This document shows, in pieces, positions 1 through 6,047 of a DNA stretch of 6,843 nucleotides. Position numbers and translations under genes: made by a program. The notes under the pieces are model-generated. The model saw nothing but the letters and a program-made list of their open reading frames with translations, was not told the DNA's origin and searched no databases. The DNA is from Pseudomonadota bacterium. Its GTDB lineage: Bacteria > Pseudomonadota > Gammaproteobacteria > Burkholderiales > SCOH01. The stretch is from the NCBI GenBank assembly GCA_030917985.1, contig JAUPTR010000037.1, positions 1 to 6,843 of the forward strand. The letters are read 5' to 3'. How positions within the stretch are numbered: position 1 is the stretch's first letter; every line of letters begins with the position of its first letter.

Positions 1-5
1 AGAAG

Positions 6-962
6 ATGGCACTCCATCACCCGCAACTCAATTCGCACGGCGAGCTGCAGCATCTGCTGACGGTCGAAGGCCTGCCGGAGCCGATTCTGACCCAGATTCT
101 CGACAAGGCCGAAAGCTTTGTGTCGATGTCGGATCACGACGTGAAAAAACTGCCGATTCTCAACGGCAAATCGGTGTTCAATCTGTTCTTCGAGAACTCG
201 ACGCGTACTCGCACCACTTTCGAAATTGCCGCCAAGCGCTTGTCGGCAGATGTGGTCAATTTGAATATCAATGCATCGTCGACCAGCAAGGGCGAAACCC
301 TGCTGGATACGATCCACAACCTGGAAGCGATGCATGCCGACATGTTCGTGGTGCGCCATGCGGAAAGCGGCGCGCCATTCCTGATCGCCAAACACGTGGC
401 ACCGGATGTGCACGTGATCAACGCCGGTGATGGTCGCCACGCGCACCCGACGCAGGCGTTGCTGGATATGTATACCATTCGCCATTACAAGCAGGATTTC
501 AGCAATCTGCGCGTGGCGATTGTTGGCGACATCCTGCATTCGCGTGTGGCACGTTCGCAAATCCACGCGTTGACCACACTCGGCGTGCCGGAAGTGCGCG
601 TGATTGGCCCGAAAACCCTGATGCCGACCAGCGTCGAAAAGCTCGGTGTGCATGTGTATCACGACATGAATCAGGGGCTGAAAGACGTTGATGTGGTGAT
701 CATGCTGCGTTTGCAGAACGAGCGCATGAACGGCGCCTTGCTGCCCTCGGCGCAGGAGTTCTTCAAATATTACGGCCTGACGCTGGATAAGCTGGCACAT
801 GCCAAGCCGGACGCAATTGTGATGCACCCGGGCCCGATGAATCGTGGTGTGGAAATCGACTCGGCGGTAGCGGATGGGGCGCAGTCGGTGATTTTGCCGC
901 AGGTGACATTTGGTATTGCAGTGCGGATGGCGGTCATGGCCATTCTTGCTGGCAACCGCTAA
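6..962 (+). CDS. pyrB: Aspartate carbamoyltransferase catalytic chain (PyrB)
   Basis: Cytoplasmic enzyme that condenses carbamoyl phosphate and L-aspartate to N-carbamoyl-L-aspartate, the first committed step of pyrimidine synthesis. The 318-residue product shows the whole family pattern: FENSTRTRTTFE (62-73) for carbamoyl phosphate binding, the SSTSKGET loop (91-98) that completes the neighbouring subunit's active site, GDGRHAHPTQ (141-150), the start of the aspartate domain at VAIVGDILHSR (170-180), and VMHPGPMNRGVEI (272-284). Nothing is missing. It is a little shorter at the N terminus than the Pseudomonas enzymes as I remember them. Only five bases precede the ATG, so the ribosome site and a slightly earlier start cannot be excluded. 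The pyrC' gene follows after 19 bases on the same strand. No pyrI is seen, which fits a class A enzyme built as PyrB plus PyrC' rather than the E. coli PyrB-PyrI type. The promoter and any attenuator lie outside the window. Confidence 0.97.
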   Translation: MALHHPQLNSHGELQHLLTVEGLPEPILTQILDKAESFVSMSDHDVKKLPILNGKSVFNLFFENSTRTRTTFEIAAKRLSADVVNLNINASSTSKGETLLDTIHNLEAMHADMFVVRHAESGAPFLIAKHVAPDVHVINAGDGRHAHPTQALLDMYTIRHYKQDFSNLRVAIVGDILHSRVARSQIHALTTLGVPEVRVIGPKTLMPTSVEKLGVHVYHDMNQGLKDVDVVIMLRLQNERMNGALLPSAQEFFKYYGLTLDKLAHAKPDAIVMHPGPMNRGVEIDSAVADGAQSVILPQVTFGIAVRMAVMAILAGNR

Positions 963-967
963 GGCTT

Positions 968-971
968 GGAG
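968..971 (+). promoter_or_regulatory. Shine-Dalgarno GGAG for pyrC'
   Basis: GGAG lies 10 bases before the ATG at 982 in the short pyrB-pyrC' gap. It favours that ATG over an in-frame GTG at 910 that would overlap the end of pyrB, because homology to the dihydroorotase family also begins right at this ATG (MNIEIKNGRLIDP). Confidence 0.6.
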
Positions 972-981
972 TAGGGCACTC

Positions 982-2259
982 ATGAATATTGAAATCAAAA
1001 ATGGCCGTCTGATCGATCCTGCCAGTGGCCTGGATAAGGTTGCCAATCTGTTTGTTGCCGATGGCCGGATTGTGGCGATTGGCGATGCGCCGGAAGATTT
1101 TTACGTTGAGCAGGTGATCGACGCTACTGGCCTGGTTGTGGCGCCGGGTCTGGTTGATTTGTCGGCACGCCTGCGCGAACCGGGCTTTGAATACAAGGCG
1201 ACCCTGGAGTCGGAAATGGAAGCCGCTGTCGCAGGTGGCGTGACCAGCCTTGCCTGTCCGCCCGATACCGATCCGCCGCTGGACGAGCCGGGCCTGGTGG
1301 AAATGCTGAAACACCGTGCCCGCCAGTTGAATCAGGCCAATGTTTACCCGATTGGCGCGTTGACCCAGCAATTGCAGGGCAAAAAGCTGACCGAAATGGC
1401 CGAGTTGCACGACGCCGGCTGTGTCGCGTTTTCGCAGGCGGATATCCCGTTCGAAAACAATCTGGCCTTAATGCGCTCGCTGCAATACGCAGCAACTTTT
1501 GATTTTCCGGTCTGGCTGCGTCCGCGCGATCATGGCCTGGTAGCTGGCGGTGTGGCACATGATGGCGAGATCGCCACGCGTCTGGGCTTGCCGGGTATTC
1601 CGGTGATTGCCGAAACGGTAGCCTTGTCGACCATGCTGCTGCTGGTCAAGTCCACCGGCGCACGGGTGCATTTCTGCCGTATTTCCAGCGCTTCCGGGCT
1701 GGATATGATCCGCGCTGCAAAACAACAAGGTTTGCCGGTGTCGTGTGATGTGGCAATCAACCACATCCACCTGACAGATATGGATATCGGCTTCTTCGAT
1801 GCCCATTACCATCTGATCCCGCCGCTGCGCAGTCAGCGTGATCGCGAAGCAATTCGTGCGGCTTTGTTTGATGGCACCATTGACGCCATTTGCTCCGACC
1901 ACACGCCAGTCGACGACGACGGTAAATTGCTGCCGTTTGCCGAATCCGAACCCGGTGCCACCGGACTGGAATTGTTGTTGCCTTTAACCCTGAAATGGGC
2001 CGAGGAGGCCGGTTTATCGTTGACACAGGCACTGCAGAAAATTACCTGCGACTCGGCGCGTGTGCTGGGTATCGATGCCGGCAAACTGGCAGTCGGCGCG
2101 CCTGCTGATTTGTGTCTGTTCGACCCGGAAGCGGAATGGCGAGTAGAGCCGAAACAGCTGAAAAGCCAAGGCAAGAATACCCCGTTTGCCGGAAGCCAAA
2201 TGCGTGGTAAAGTGCGCCACACGCTGGTTAATGGTCAACCGGTGTACCACACCCTTTGA
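982..2259 (+). CDS. pyrC': Non-catalytic dihydroorotase-like PyrC' (ATCase partner subunit)
   Basis: A 425-residue member of the amidohydrolase/dihydroorotase family (type I fold). Family landmarks remain: NGRLIDPASGLD at the N-terminal beta domain, PGLVDL..RLREPG (55-68), PPLRSQRD (280-287), SDHTP (305-309) and a C-terminal GKLAVGAPADLCLFD return to the beta domain (368-381). The metal site is destroyed. The DxHxH motif reads D59-L-S61-A-R63; the FSDDG-type motif reads FSQAD (150-154); the HxED histidine is R180; the HVS histidine is R233. Of the usual metal and catalytic residues only D306 of the DH motif clearly survives. In Pseudomonas such a PyrC' has no dihydroorotase activity and is needed to assemble active ATCase dodecamers with PyrB, and the position 19 bases after pyrB fits that role. 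A genuine dihydroorotase should therefore be encoded elsewhere. The inactivity is inferred from residues, not measured. Confidence 0.93.
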   Translation: MNIEIKNGRLIDPASGLDKVANLFVADGRIVAIGDAPEDFYVEQVIDATGLVVAPGLVDLSARLREPGFEYKATLESEMEAAVAGGVTSLACPPDTDPPLDEPGLVEMLKHRARQLNQANVYPIGALTQQLQGKKLTEMAELHDAGCVAFSQADIPFENNLALMRSLQYAATFDFPVWLRPRDHGLVAGGVAHDGEIATRLGLPGIPVIAETVALSTMLLLVKSTGARVHFCRISSASGLDMIRAAKQQGLPVSCDVAINHIHLTDMDIGFFDAHYHLIPPLRSQRDREAIRAALFDGTIDAICSDHTPVDDDGKLLPFAESEPGATGLELLLPLTLKWAEEAGLSLTQALQKITCDSARVLGIDAGKLAVGAPADLCLFDPEAEWRVEPKQLKSQGKNTPFAGSQMRGKVRHTLVNGQPVYHTL

Positions 2260-2285
2260 CCCAATAAGAATTTCATACGCTGTTT

Positions 2286-2290
2286 GAGGA
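2286..2290 (+). promoter_or_regulatory. Shine-Dalgarno GAGGA for the acyl-CoA-binding protein gene
   Basis: GAGGA is placed 8 bases before the ATG at 2299. It overlaps an in-frame TTG (2284-2286), which makes that upstream TTG an unlikely start and fixes the ATG, giving the usual family N terminus (MSDIKAQFEQA). Confidence 0.7.
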
Positions 2291-2298
2291 AAACTGTC

Positions 2299-2559
2299 AT
2301 GTCGGATATCAAAGCCCAATTCGAGCAAGCCCAGATCGATGTTAAGACCCTGAGCGAGCGCCCAGACAACCAAACCATGCTGAAGCTGTACTCCTTCTTC
2401 AAGCAGGCCAGCGAAGGCGACGTAACAGGTAGCCGTCCGGGCATGATGGATTTTGTCAATCGCGCCAAATACGATGCCTGGGCCGAGCTGAAAGGCAAAT
2501 CGCAAGAGCAGGCCATGCAGGACTACACCAATCTGGTAAATCGCCTGCTGGGCCGCTAA
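2299..2559 (+). CDS. Acyl-CoA-binding protein (ACBP family)
   Basis: An 86-residue, soluble, four-helix acyl-CoA carrier of the ACBP (diazepam-binding inhibitor) family, the same length as animal ACBPs. The whole protein aligns by eye with eukaryotic ACBP: FEQAQIDVKTLSERPDN (8-24), MLKLYSFFKQASEGDV (27-42), SRPGMMDFVNRAKYDAWAELKG (45-66) and QAMQDY (71-76). Residues known in the family to contact the CoA and acyl chain are present: Y31, K35, K57 and Y76; the second tyrosine of the YxxYKQ motif is F34. The expected role is binding long-chain acyl-CoA thioesters in the cytosol, buffering or delivering them to lipid enzymes. It begins 40 bases after pyrC' on the same strand with no terminator between, so read-through from the pyr genes is possible, though no functional link to pyrimidines is evident. 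It ends at a strong terminator. No signal peptide or membrane segment is seen. Confidence 0.95.
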   Translation: MSDIKAQFEQAQIDVKTLSERPDNQTMLKLYSFFKQASEGDVTGSRPGMMDFVNRAKYDAWAELKGKSQEQAMQDYTNLVNRLLGR

Positions 2560-2578
2560 TTCAGGTCTGGATGTACAG

Positions 2579-2607
2579 AAAAAAGGGCAGCTGCGGCTGC
2601 CCTTTTT
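2579..2607. terminator. Bidirectional Rho-independent terminator
   Basis: A perfect 7-bp GC-rich stem, GGGCAGC (2585-2591) and GCTGCCC (2596-2602), closes a 4-base loop TGCG. Six A residues precede it and five T residues follow, so it can end transcription in both directions. It sits in the 65-base gap between the convergent ACBP gene (ending 2559) and the GGDEF gene (ending 2625 on the minus strand). Confidence 0.93.
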
Positions 2608-2624
2608 GTTTGGGGTGATTCGGT

Positions 2625-3587
2625 CTATTCGGCAAACAGCCTGGTATTGTCGGCAATTTCGGTCTGGTTGATGCCGCTCGACTGTGCTCGACGCATCGCG
2701 TGGTCGGCACGCAGCAGCAGGTTTGGCGCCTGTTCTTCATCTGCCAGCTGGGCAATCCCGGCAGAAAAGGTCGCATCCAGACGTTTGTTCTTGTAGATCA
2801 CCGGATTCTTCTGGAATACCTGCCGCAGGCGTTCCAGCAGATAACGGCAGCCGCCGATTTCGGTATCCGGCAACACCAGCAGGAATTCCTCATTGCTGTA
2901 GCGCACCAGATAATCCTGTTGCCGCAGCACCGCCTTGGCGAGGTTGGCGATGTGGATCAGCACCCGGTCAGCGGCGCCTTCGCCGTGTTGTTTGTTGATC
3001 TGACCGATGTTGTCGAGATCAATCAGCGCAATCGACAAACGGCCATCATAACTGCTGGCGCGTTTGACCTCTCTTGTCAGCAGGTCATCCAGGCTCTGGC
3101 GGTTTTGGGCGCCGGTCAGTTTGTCCTGTTCCTGAATGCGCCGGGTTGCTGCCATGTCTTCACGCATTTCCTGCAGGGCAGAGGCCAGCCGGCTGAGGTT
3201 GTCGCGTGATTCGGATACGCTGCCGTGCATGGCGGTCGCGGTATCGATGATGTTGCCCAGCAGATGGGTGATATCGTCTTTTTGCTGCGCCCGGTGCAGA
3301 TGATCCAGCGATTGGCGGATGTCAGCGTTGTGATCCTGAATCAGATCGGCCAGGCTGGCCGTGGTCTGCGCGGCATCATTAACGGCATGCTGGGCTTCGG
3401 CTACCACCTTGGCGGATGCGGGGTCGGGATTGGCTGGGCCAGCGCTGTCACTGGCAGTTTGATTCACGCCGGCAATGTCGTAATAAAAGCGCACATAGTT
3501 TTCCGGCGTCGGCGGCAGGCCAAGCTCGGCAAGCCTTTTTAGCGCCGTGCGCGCAATTTCTGCGGGTGCGGATGTTCTGGGGACCAT
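2625..3587 (-). CDS. GGDEF-domain protein with degenerate SNEEF motif
   Basis: A 320-residue cytoplasmic protein. Residues 8-40 (EIARTALKRLAELGLPPTPENYVRFYYDIAG region) resemble an N-terminal segment seen on other betaproteobacterial diguanylate cyclases. Residues about 60-155 are alanine- and glutamine-rich and predicted helical, probably a coiled-coil linker. The GGDEF domain starts at DKLTGAQNR (155-163) and runs to about 310. The signature reads SNEEF (231-235) instead of GGDEF/GGEEF, and the DIDHFKxIND block reads DLDNIGQINK (190-199), so the GTP-binding half-site is altered. D190, N198 and D207 are retained. The inhibitory-site motif RxxD is intact as R222-QQ-D225, exactly five residues before the signature. 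It may be a weak or inactive cyclase that binds c-di-GMP. No transmembrane or signal segment is visible. The ATG is the only good start: an in-frame TAG lies nine codons upstream at 3612-3614 with no ATG, GTG or TTG between, although no clear Shine-Dalgarno is present. Confidence 0.93.
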   Translation of the reverse strand: MVPRTSAPAEIARTALKRLAELGLPPTPENYVRFYYDIAGVNQTASDSAGPANPDPASAKVVAEAQHAVNDAAQTTASLADLIQDHNADIRQSLDHLHRAQQKDDITHLLGNIIDTATAMHGSVSESRDNLSRLASALQEMREDMAATRRIQEQDKLTGAQNRQSLDDLLTREVKRASSYDGRLSIALIDLDNIGQINKQHGEGAADRVLIHIANLAKAVLRQQDYLVRYSNEEFLLVLPDTEIGGCRYLLERLRQVFQKNPVIYKNKRLDATFSAGIAQLADEEQAPNLLLRADHAMRRAQSSGINQTEIADNTRLFAE

Positions 3588-3605
3588 AATGCAATTCGCG
3601 GTGTC

Positions 3606-3615
3606 ATAGATCTAT
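3606..3615. repeat. Perfect 10-bp palindrome upstream of the GGDEF gene
   Basis: ATAGATCTAT is a perfect inverted repeat centred at 3610/3611, about 19 bases before the start codon of the minus-strand GGDEF gene. It could be an operator or chance. The GATAAT on the minus strand (3619-3614), which could be a -10 element, overlaps it, but I see no convincing -35 partner. Confidence 0.3.
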
Positions 3616-3678
3616 TATCGTGAAAGCCGCGACAGTGGCCGGTTTCATGGCAATCTGGCGGCTCTACTGCTATTGTAG

Positions 3679-3706
3679 TTGCGGATGGCGGCTTTTGCCG
3701 GATAAT
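3679..3706 (+). promoter_or_regulatory. Possible sigma-70 promoter for mpl
   Basis: In the 183-base divergent intergenic region, TTGCGG (3679-3684) and GATAAT (3701-3706) are separated by 16 bases, pointing toward mpl. The -10 matches the consensus at 5 of 6 positions and the -35 at 3 of 6. Start of transcription would be near 3713, leaving a leader of about 58 bases. Moderate to weak support, by eye only. Confidence 0.4.
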
Positions 3707-3770
3707 TCCGTTCGATATTGGCGTGCCGTAGCTGCGGCGCGCGCTAATGCGCTTTAATTTCTGGTTGATC

Positions 3771-5141
3771 ATGCACATTCATATTCTTGGTATCTGCGGT
3801 ACCTTCATGGGCGGCATTGCCGTCATCGCCAAACAGGCAGGTTTTCGTGTGACAGGCTGTGATGCCAATGTTTATCCACCGATGAGCACGCAGTTGGAGG
3901 CGCAGGGCATCGAGCTGATTCAAGGCTTTGGTGTCGAGCAGCTTGAACTCAAACCGGATGTATTCGTGATCGGCAACGTGGTGACACGCAGTAATCCGCT
4001 GATGGAGGAAATCCTCAATCGCGGCTTGCCATATATCTCCGGGCCGCAATGGCTGGCCGAGCAAGTGCTGCAAGACAAGTGGGTGCTGGCGGTGGCCGGC
4101 ACGCATGGCAAAACCACTACTACCTCGATGCTGGCGTGGATTCTCGAATATGCCGGCCTGGCGCCGGGCTTTCTGATTGGCGGCATCCCGGAAAACTTTG
4201 GCCTGTCGGCGCGTTTGCCCGGCGCACCGCGGCAGGAGCCAAGCGGCAAGAGCCCGTTTTTCGTGATCGAGGCCGACGAATACGACACCGCATTTTTCGA
4301 CAAACGTTCCAAGTTTGTGCACTACCATCCGCGTACCGCGATTCTCAATAATCTGGAATTTGACCACGCGGATATTTTCCCCGATTTGCAGGCAATCGAA
4401 ACCCAGTTCCATCACTTGGTACGTACCGTGCCGGGTCAAGGTCTGATCGTGGCCAATGGCCGCGAACAGAGCATGGATCGGGTATTGCAGCGTGGCTGCT
4501 GGACACCGGTTGAACGTTTTGGCGGCGACAGTGGCTGGGGCATTGGCGCAACTTACGACGACGGTTTCGAAGTGTTGCTGAATGGCAAATCGCAAGGCCG
4601 TTTGCGCTGGGAAATGCTAGGCACCCACAACCAGCTGAATGCGCTGGCGGCGCTGGCCGCGGCGCGCCATGTGGGTGTGGCCGTCGAAACCGGCATTGCC
4701 GCACTGGCTGAATTCAAGAACGTCAAACGCCGTATGGAAGTGCGGGGAGTGGAAAATGGCGTGACGGTTTACGACGATTTTGCGCATCACCCGACTGCGA
4801 TCCGGACTACGGTGGACGGCTTGCGGCGCAAGGTCGGTTCGGCGCGCATTCTGGCAGTGCTGGAGCCACGTTCCAACACCATGAAGCTGGGCACCATGAA
4901 ACAACAGCTGCCAGACAGCCTGACGGATGCGGACCGGGTGTTCTGTTTTGGCGCCAATCTTGGCTGGGATGCGGCCGACGCCTTGGCGCCGCTCGGTGAC
5001 AAGGCTGCCAGCTTTGACAATCTCGATACGCTGGTTGAAGCGGTATGCGCCGCAGCCCAACCGGGTGATCACGTTCTGGTAATGAGCAACGGTGGCTTTG
5101 GTGGCGTGCATGGCAAGCTTTTGCAGCGTTTAAAGCCATAA
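3771..5141 (+). CDS. mpl: UDP-N-acetylmuramate:L-alanyl-gamma-D-glutamyl-meso-diaminopimelate ligase (Mpl)
   Basis: Cytoplasmic ATP-dependent ligase that joins the recycled tripeptide L-Ala-gamma-D-Glu-meso-DAP to UDP-MurNAc, returning old cell-wall peptide to murein synthesis. The 456-residue product follows E. coli Mpl closely end to end: MHIHILGICGTFMGG (1-15), DANVYPPMST (31-40), SGPQWL (90-95), the Mur-ligase P-loop GTHGKTTT (110-117), FFVIEADEYD (163-172), AFFDKRSKFVHY (174-185), LNNLEFDHADIF (192-203), YDDFAHHPTAI (334-344), LEPRSNTMKLG (364-374) and VMSNGGFGGVHGKLL (437-451). About ten extra residues (150-161, near PGAPRQEPSG) precede FFVIEADEYD, a feature I associate with betaproteobacterial Mpl. 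The ATG at 3771 is chosen because the E. coli protein starts at the equivalent MRIHILG; another in-frame ATG at 3747 would add only MRFNFWLI. Neither has a clear Shine-Dalgarno. The gene diverges from the GGDEF gene and is followed by 63 bases holding a parS-like site. Confidence 0.97.
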   Translation: MHIHILGICGTFMGGIAVIAKQAGFRVTGCDANVYPPMSTQLEAQGIELIQGFGVEQLELKPDVFVIGNVVTRSNPLMEEILNRGLPYISGPQWLAEQVLQDKWVLAVAGTHGKTTTTSMLAWILEYAGLAPGFLIGGIPENFGLSARLPGAPRQEPSGKSPFFVIEADEYDTAFFDKRSKFVHYHPRTAILNNLEFDHADIFPDLQAIETQFHHLVRTVPGQGLIVANGREQSMDRVLQRGCWTPVERFGGDSGWGIGATYDDGFEVLLNGKSQGRLRWEMLGTHNQLNALAALAAARHVGVAVETGIAALAEFKNVKRRMEVRGVENGVTVYDDFAHHPTAIRTTVDGLRRKVGSARILAVLEPRSNTMKLGTMKQQLPDSLTDADRVFCFGANLGWDAADALAPLGDKAASFDNLDTLVEAVCAAAQPGDHVLVMSNGGFGGVHGKLLQRLKP

Positions 5142-5142
5142 C

Positions 5143-5171
5143 TTGCCGCTGGCATATCGGCAGCCTAAACT
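5143..5171 (+). promoter_or_regulatory. Possible sigma-70 promoter for the PhzF gene pair
   Basis: TTGCCG (5143-5148) and TAAACT (5166-5171) are separated by the ideal 17 bases. Each matches its consensus at 4 of 6 positions. Transcription would start near 5178, inside the parS-like palindrome. Without it the PhzF genes would depend on read-through from mpl, since no terminator is seen in the gap. Confidence 0.4.
5144..5162. repeat. Short inverted repeat after mpl
   Basis: TGCCG (5144-5148) and CGGCA (5158-5162) can pair around a 9-base loop just after the mpl stop codon. There is no T tract behind it, so it is not a convincing terminator; it overlaps the possible -35 element of the next gene. 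Confidence 0.25.
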
Positions 5172-5173
5172 AA

Positions 5174-5189
5174 AGTTCCACGTGAAACG
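5174..5189. other. parS: Candidate parS centromere site (ParB binding site)
   Basis: The 14-base core GTTCCACGTGAAAC (5175-5188) fits the near-universal chromosomal parS consensus TGTTNCACGTGAAACA at every core position. Only the two outermost bases of the 16-mer differ (A for T at 5174, G for A at 5189). The core is palindromic except for one C-A pair. In many bacteria ParB binds such sites, loads and spreads as a CTP-dependent clamp, and with ParA moves the origin region to daughter cells; sites cluster near oriC. Here it lies in the non-coding gap between mpl and the first PhzF gene. The alternative is an operator for a transcription factor with a CACGTG core, since it overlaps the predicted transcription start. 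Confidence 0.75.
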
Positions 5190-5204
5190 CCACCGAGTTT
5201 TCGC

Positions 5205-6041
5205 ATGCCATCCTGTCGTTATCACATTGTTAATGTTCACTCCGAAAGCCCGTTGAGCGGCTTGCCGGTGGCGGTGTTTGATCAGGCGCCGGCACTGGAT
5301 GAAGCCACCATGCTGGCGTTGTCGCAGCAGGTGCAAACCGCGCTGAGTGTTTTCCTGCTGCCGTCGGCGCGCGGTCATGCGCGACTCGCCATTTTTACCC
5401 CCGAACGCAGTCTTGCGTTTTCTCCCGATGCCCTGTTTGCCGCCGCCTCCGTGGTGCGTGAACGCCTTGGCGAAGCGATGCTGACGCTGGAAACCGCCGT
5501 GATGATTGCGCCGCTGTGGCTGGAGCAGGATCGCTGGTTTTATCAGGTGCAGGTTCCGTTGCAGCGCGAGCTGAACGTGCGGCAGCGTCATCTGGCCGCC
5601 ATGCTTAATCTCAACGAGCGAGACCTGGACGAACCGCCGCTTTTTATCGATTGTGGTGATGAATGGCTGGTATTGCCGCTGACACATCCGGATGCGGTCA
5701 AGGATTGTGTGCCCAAGCTGGAAGACATGTCGCTGCACGCGGTTAATTCACGTGGCTTGCCACAACTGCTGGTGTGGCATCGCTCGATGGACAGTGTGGC
5801 CGCACGCAGTTTTGTGGTGCGGTTTGGCTCGCTGCGCGAAGAACCCGCCAGCGGTGCGGCGATTGCCGCATTGGCCGGTTATCTGCTGAATACCCGTGCG
5901 CCGTTGCCAATCAGCCTGCGGGTGAGGCAGGGCGATTATCTGGAGCGGCCGGCACGCATGGCGCTGCAGATTGACGACAACCGTCGCATCTTGCTGGGTG
6001 GGCAAACGCGCATCCAGTCCAGCGTCGAATTGAACTGGTAA
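5205..6041 (+). CDS. PhzF-family protein lacking the catalytic residues
   Basis: A 278-residue homologue of the PhzF isomerase/epimerase family, and a paralogue of the next gene: both begin MPSxRYxIVNVxxES and align almost without gaps, sharing for instance LSG.P..VF (17-25), FTP (64-66), PPLFIDCG.E.LVLPL (144-159) and the C-terminal-lobe segment at 211-227. The active-site positions are changed. The glutamate of the NxPETAF motif is L47 (VQTALSVF); the FAGHP histidine is D75 (FSPDA); the EDxxTGSA aspartate and threonine are E213 and S216 (EEPASGAA). The GNP motif is GLP. The frame is open over full family length, so it is a maintained gene, not a wreck. It probably has no PhzF-type isomerase activity and may pair with the active paralogue, since the family is dimeric. 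The start is supported by the matching start of the neighbour; the ribosome site is weak. It follows mpl by 63 bases. Confidence 0.85.
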   Translation: MPSCRYHIVNVHSESPLSGLPVAVFDQAPALDEATMLALSQQVQTALSVFLLPSARGHARLAIFTPERSLAFSPDALFAAASVVRERLGEAMLTLETAVMIAPLWLEQDRWFYQVQVPLQRELNVRQRHLAAMLNLNERDLDEPPLFIDCGDEWLVLPLTHPDAVKDCVPKLEDMSLHAVNSRGLPQLLVWHRSMDSVAARSFVVRFGSLREEPASGAAIAALAGYLLNTRAPLPISLRVRQGDYLERPARMALQIDDNRRILLGGQTRIQSSVELNW

Positions 6042-6047
6042 AGCGCC

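Noticed and set aside
393..416. Two CACGTG hexamers inside pyrB, at 393-398 and 411-416, as possible parS sites.
   Set aside because: The flanking bases do not match the GTTNC and GAAAC arms, and both lie within conserved codons.
910..981. An earlier in-frame GTG start for pyrC' that would overlap pyrB.
   Set aside because: The added 24 residues are the out-of-frame reading of the pyrB end and have no family counterpart; the ATG at 982 has a GGAG at good distance.
2256..2281. TTGACC at the pyrC' stop codon as the -35 of a promoter for the ACBP gene.
   Set aside because: No reasonable -10 hexamer stands at 16-18 bases; the candidates CATACG and TACGCT are only 12 and 14 bases away.
3872..3880. 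TTATCCACC as a DnaA box near the candidate parS site.
   Set aside because: It encodes the conserved VYPP of Mpl, is isolated, and differs from TTATCCACA at the last base; no cluster of boxes or AT-rich region accompanies it.
3744..4595. A 283-codon open frame on the minus strand opposite mpl.
   Set aside because: It is antisense to highly conserved mpl codons and its translation shows no recognisable domain.
5130..5738. A 202-codon open frame on the minus strand spanning the mpl-phzF gap.
   Set aside because: Low-complexity, arginine/glutamine-rich translation, antisense to the first PhzF gene, with no ribosome site.
5749..5754. A third CACGTG inside the first PhzF gene as a second parS site.
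   Set aside because: The right arm is GGCTT rather than GAAAC-like and the left arm matches poorly.
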